Assembly: GCA_902651635.1 (NCBI GenBank)
Contig: CACRSC010000003.1
Span: 499,342-563,341 of the forward strand
Direction: 5' to 3'
From: Mastigamoeba balamuthi
Lineage: Eukaryota; Evosea; Mastigamoebida; Mastigamoebidae
DNA: 64,000 nucleotides
Shown here: in pieces, positions 61,035-64,000 of the stretch
How the letters are laid out: each line of letters begins with the position of its first letter
Position numbering within the stretch: position 1 is the first letter of the stretch
Notes under the pieces: generated by a model
Told to the model about the DNA's origin: nothing
Databases searched by the model: none
The model's input: the letters and a program-made list of their open reading frames with translations, nothing else
Program-made: the position numbers and the translations under genes

Positions 61035-63217
61035 TCAATCATACAGATTGTCCAGTCTCTCGGTGGAAAGCATGTCTGCCTCCGCTCTTCTGAAGCACCT
61101 GGTCCTTCGTAGCCTACGAATGAGATATGGCTCAAAGAACTCGATGAACTGCTGAGAATAGTGTGTGTCTCTCCATATCGGCATGTCTAAGATATGTGTA
61201 TGGCATGTATGGTTCCAGCAGACAAGATCATTCAGGTTCATAATGTCTGTCTCAGTGCGCAGCCCTGGATGCTGTGATAGGAGATCGCGATAGAAAATGG
61301 CATCTATTCCACTTAGAACACCATCTTCTGGCCGAGTGCACTCATCAATTGCAAATTGCTTCGTCCGTATGCACAGATTTGCATTGACCGGGAAAAAGGG
61401 GTAGTCGGCAATCAATACAACACAAGCTCCTTGCTTTACCCAGTGGGTAAAATACTGCTGAAACCCGCCTCTGTCCAGGCTGTTCTCTGCGGTTCCTGAT
61501 AAGACAACCACGAAGTGTTTGTGGCTAGAAAGCCACTTCGGAGGTACTCCCATCATTCTGCCCATGTTGTACTTTGATTTGTTGCTTCCATTGCTAAAAG
61601 TAGCCTGCGAATAGGATGCTCCAGCAATGTTGGCGTATGCTTGTAGGCCAAGAGAGTACGACATTGCATGTGAGTCTCCAATGAGTAGTATTGCCATTGG
61701 CTGGTTTTCAGCATGTATCTCCAATTTGTACGCACCCTCCTGCCCTCCTGCCTCATAGAATGTCCACTTCGTCTTGTAGGTGTTCTCCATCAGAGTTGAA
61801 GTGTAGGGGTTGTTCTTATACCACGGGAACGGTGGCCTATCAAAAGGGGTGCGCGAACCCCCTTCGCTCGTCTCATTGAGGGTGTTCTTGTGAATTGGTA
61901 CGATTCCGGGATTTGTCCAGAAGAACGACTGCGCGATGAGAGCCGGAGTGATTGTCCCCATGGCAAAGATACATACCGTGACATACTTGGGCCACTTGCT
62001 CTTTTGTATTGGTGCCTCCACGATATAGTAGCTTGCCACCGAAAAGGCATACGTGAGAATCAGTGCAGGTATCCAACGGGGCATCGGCGAGGCCACGATA
62101 TCTGTGTAGTACGCCACGAGTTGGATAACGGGCCAGTGGTAGAGGTAGATCGAATAGGACATGTTGCCAAGCTCCTCCAGAGGCCGGCACGTGAAAGAGC
62201 TCTTGAACGCAATAACACCGGCTGTCAGCAGAACCACCAGCACCGTCCACGCATTCGGGTACCCCGCGCTGGGAACAGCCATGCCGCACGCCACAAGTGA
62301 CACCCAGCAAAGCACGTAGGCGACCTGAGCCGCGAGCCCGTGCGAGAAGGTCAACAGCTTGTCGTAGTGCGCGACGAGGGCGCCAACGCAGAACTCCCAG
62401 TACCTCGAGGCAATGAAGTAGAACCTGTAGGCCTCGGGCTGCACGAAAACCGATGCCAGTGACACCAGAGACGTGACGATGAGGAACGGCCCGACGCTCC
62501 TGGCGTAGTGCGAGCGCGAGGCGAGCTTGAACGCGAGGACGGCGGCGGGGATGACGACGTAGAGCTGCTCCTCGACGGCCAGCGACCAGAAGTGCAGCAC
62601 GATGCTGGGCTCGTCGTCGAGGAAGTACTGCCTGGTGGCCCCGATGAAGTGCAGGTTGGCGTAGTGCAGCGAGGCGGCCGCGATGTCGTCGAAGAGGGCC
62701 GCGCACTGCTCGGCGACGCAGCGCGACATGCGGTAGAGGAACGCCGTCAGCAGCACGAGGGCCACGGCGCTCGGCACCGACAGGCGCTTCATGCGGCGCG
62801 CCGCGAACGCCAGCGCCGAGAACCTGCCCTCGCCCACCTCGCGCAGCAGCGTCCCGAACACGAGGTACCCCGAGACGACGAAGAAAACGTCGACGCCTGC
62901 GGGTTTCAGGGTTGCAAGAAGCGCAGCAGCAGCGTTAGTGCTAGGCACGGGCAAGAGCACGCACCGATGAAGCCGCCACGGAAGGGGGCGACGCCGAGGT
63001 GGAAGAGCACCACGAGGCTGACGGCGAGGGCGCGGAGGACCTGGATGTCGGCACGCCTGCTGCAGGCGGCAGCGGGTGCACAGTCGCGGGGCGTCTGGCC
63101 GCCCGGACTCGCCGGCAGCGGCACAGCGCAGTCCGCAGCGGTCGCACCGAGCGGGGCCTCTGCGGGGGAGCCAACCTCTGCGCCCCCGGCGAGTGGCAAC
63201 AGCTGCCGGTCGTGCAT
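61035..63217 (-). CDS. OafA/AT3-type O-acyltransferase with C-terminal SGNH domain
   Basis: Exons 63217-62965 and 62896-61035 (68-nt intron, phase 1) give 704 aa. The splice rebuilds the AT3 signature: RALAVSLVVLFHLGVAPFRG before it and FIGVDVFFVVSGYLVFGTLL across it. About ten membrane segments follow, with HFWSLAVEEQLYVVIPAAVL, RYWEFCVGALVAHY and LGNMSYSIYLYHWPVIQLVA, all typical of OafA/Oac proteins. The last 300 residues are an SGNH hydrolase-like unit with GDSHAMSYSLGLQAY (catalytic Ser) and DMPIWRDTHYSQQFIEFF (Asp-x-x-His-like block). Such two-domain enzymes O-acetylate surface polysaccharides in bacteria and animals. The N-terminal 70 residues are Ala/Pro-rich. It is AT-richer toward its 3' end. 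Confidence 0.85.
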
Positions 63218-64000
63218 GAGAAGAGGGGAGAGAGCGAGAACGGCAGAAGCAGGGTGGGGGTGTGTTTAAACAGAGAAAGCGCACGGTTGAAAAACTGAAA
63301 CTTTTCCTGAGAAAAAGAGGGATCAGGGGTGGCACTACGTGGCAGGGAAAATCGATGGAGGCAGCAGAGGCACACTGCTGTATCGGGCGTTGGCACATCC
63401 GCTCCCGCCGTTGTTTGCGTCGTTGAGCGAAAAATTGATTTGTCGTTGTGCATTGAGGTCGCATTTGCCGCATCTCAGCAAGTCAGCATTCCGAGTTTAT
63501 TCCGTATGGGCTCCCGTGGGCAGGAAGGTGAGAAGCTGGTCACCCTCAGTGCGCACCGCCTCTGCCTTTTTTGTGAAATTGGCATGTTTGGTTCGTGTCG
63601 CCTTGGGGTGGGCAGAGAGCGTGACCACTCAGAAACAAGGGTATGGCAGTGCCGATGCTGCAGTGCAAAACGAGTAGTATGTCACGGGTGAGACCCCTTC
63701 TTTTCGGCAGTTAGTCGCTGGGGGGCCCTGGGGGGTTCCATGGCACCGACACGTGGGGCACACGTGGGATACGGGTGTGGTGGTGGTGCCGATATTTTCG
63801 CCGGGGAGATGCGAGATCGCTGTATCTTCTCTTCTGCTCCACACGTGGCCACTCATAAAAACAGACCGCCTCATAAGCCACACAAGCGGCACAACGCAGG
63901 TAGCCTACGCCCGCCACCACGCAGCCCCCCCCGCTCACCCACCCCCTCCCGCAGCAGCAGCAGCAGCAGATGCAGGGCACGGCAGCGCGCAGGCTCGGGG
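63218..64000. other. Right-edge region, no gene resolved
   Basis: Includes the promoter of the acyltransferase gene (GTGTTTAAACAG near 63240). No frame has recognisable content. At the far right a CAG/CTG-rich stretch (63953-63970) followed by GC-rich sequence might be the start of a minus-strand or plus-strand gene beyond the edge. Confidence 0.35.

Noticed and set aside
1-64000. CRISPR arrays, operons with ribosome-binding sites, tRNA or rRNA genes
   Set aside because: Spliced genes and AATAAA signals show nuclear eukaryotic DNA; no array of spaced repeats, no cloverleaf-like run and no rRNA-like conserved block was noticed by eye.

Overview
The window is nuclear DNA of a GC-rich, intron-bearing unicellular eukaryote. 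Nearly every gene in the first 21 kb can only be read by joining exons across short GT-AG introns (mostly 40-80 nt, extremes about 30 and 230 nt), and the frames close exactly when this is done. Genes are a few hundred bases apart or less. The gene set (CH-LIM protein, APH-1 subunit of gamma-secretase, FAM92/CIBAR BAR protein, CAF-1 large subunit, DHHC acyltransferase, lysoplasmalogenase-like protein, ShKT-GH5 secreted hydrolase) fits a free-living protist. A flagellate amoebozoan is my best guess, with low confidence.

Layout. 1-21.3 kb: housekeeping and membrane genes, tightly packed on both strands. 21.6-24.5 kb: a fold-back inverted repeat of about 0.75 kb arms that cuts through an alpha-helical repeat gene, plus a remnant downstream. 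24.9-52.2 kb and 61.0-63.2 kb: a run of ten genes for glycan assembly and decoration. These are a GT4-like protein, a fucosyltransferase with an extra domain, a GT-D enzyme, a secreted PIG-L deacetylase, a KRE2-like GT15, a DUF268-like/glycosyltransferase protein, a UDP-GlcNAc 2-epimerase fused to a glycosyltransferase, a GT61, an FkbM methyltransferase and an OafA-type acyltransferase. Almost all begin with a single N-terminal membrane anchor, as Golgi type II proteins do. Together they could build, O-acylate, methylate and N-deacetylate a cell-surface or cyst-wall glycan; that is inference.

The main discovery candidate is a pair of related multi-gene elements, copy A at about 29.0-33.96 kb (+) and copy B at about 53.8-59.6 kb (inverted). 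Both keep the same five-gene order: two small genes on one strand, two small genes on the other, then a large gene back on the first strand. Both large genes are broken, at different places. I do not recognise the family, although the large protein looks transposase-like. The two copies flank the core of the glycan cluster as inverted repeats and coincide with AT-rich valleys.

Assembly caveats. Three single-N gaps (20785, 46300, 57180) are each flanked by a direct duplication of 103/100, 666 and 446 bp. These look like unmerged overlapping contig ends and they disrupt three genes. Gene models below were built by hand from frame, splice-site and family-motif consistency; no search or alignment program was run.
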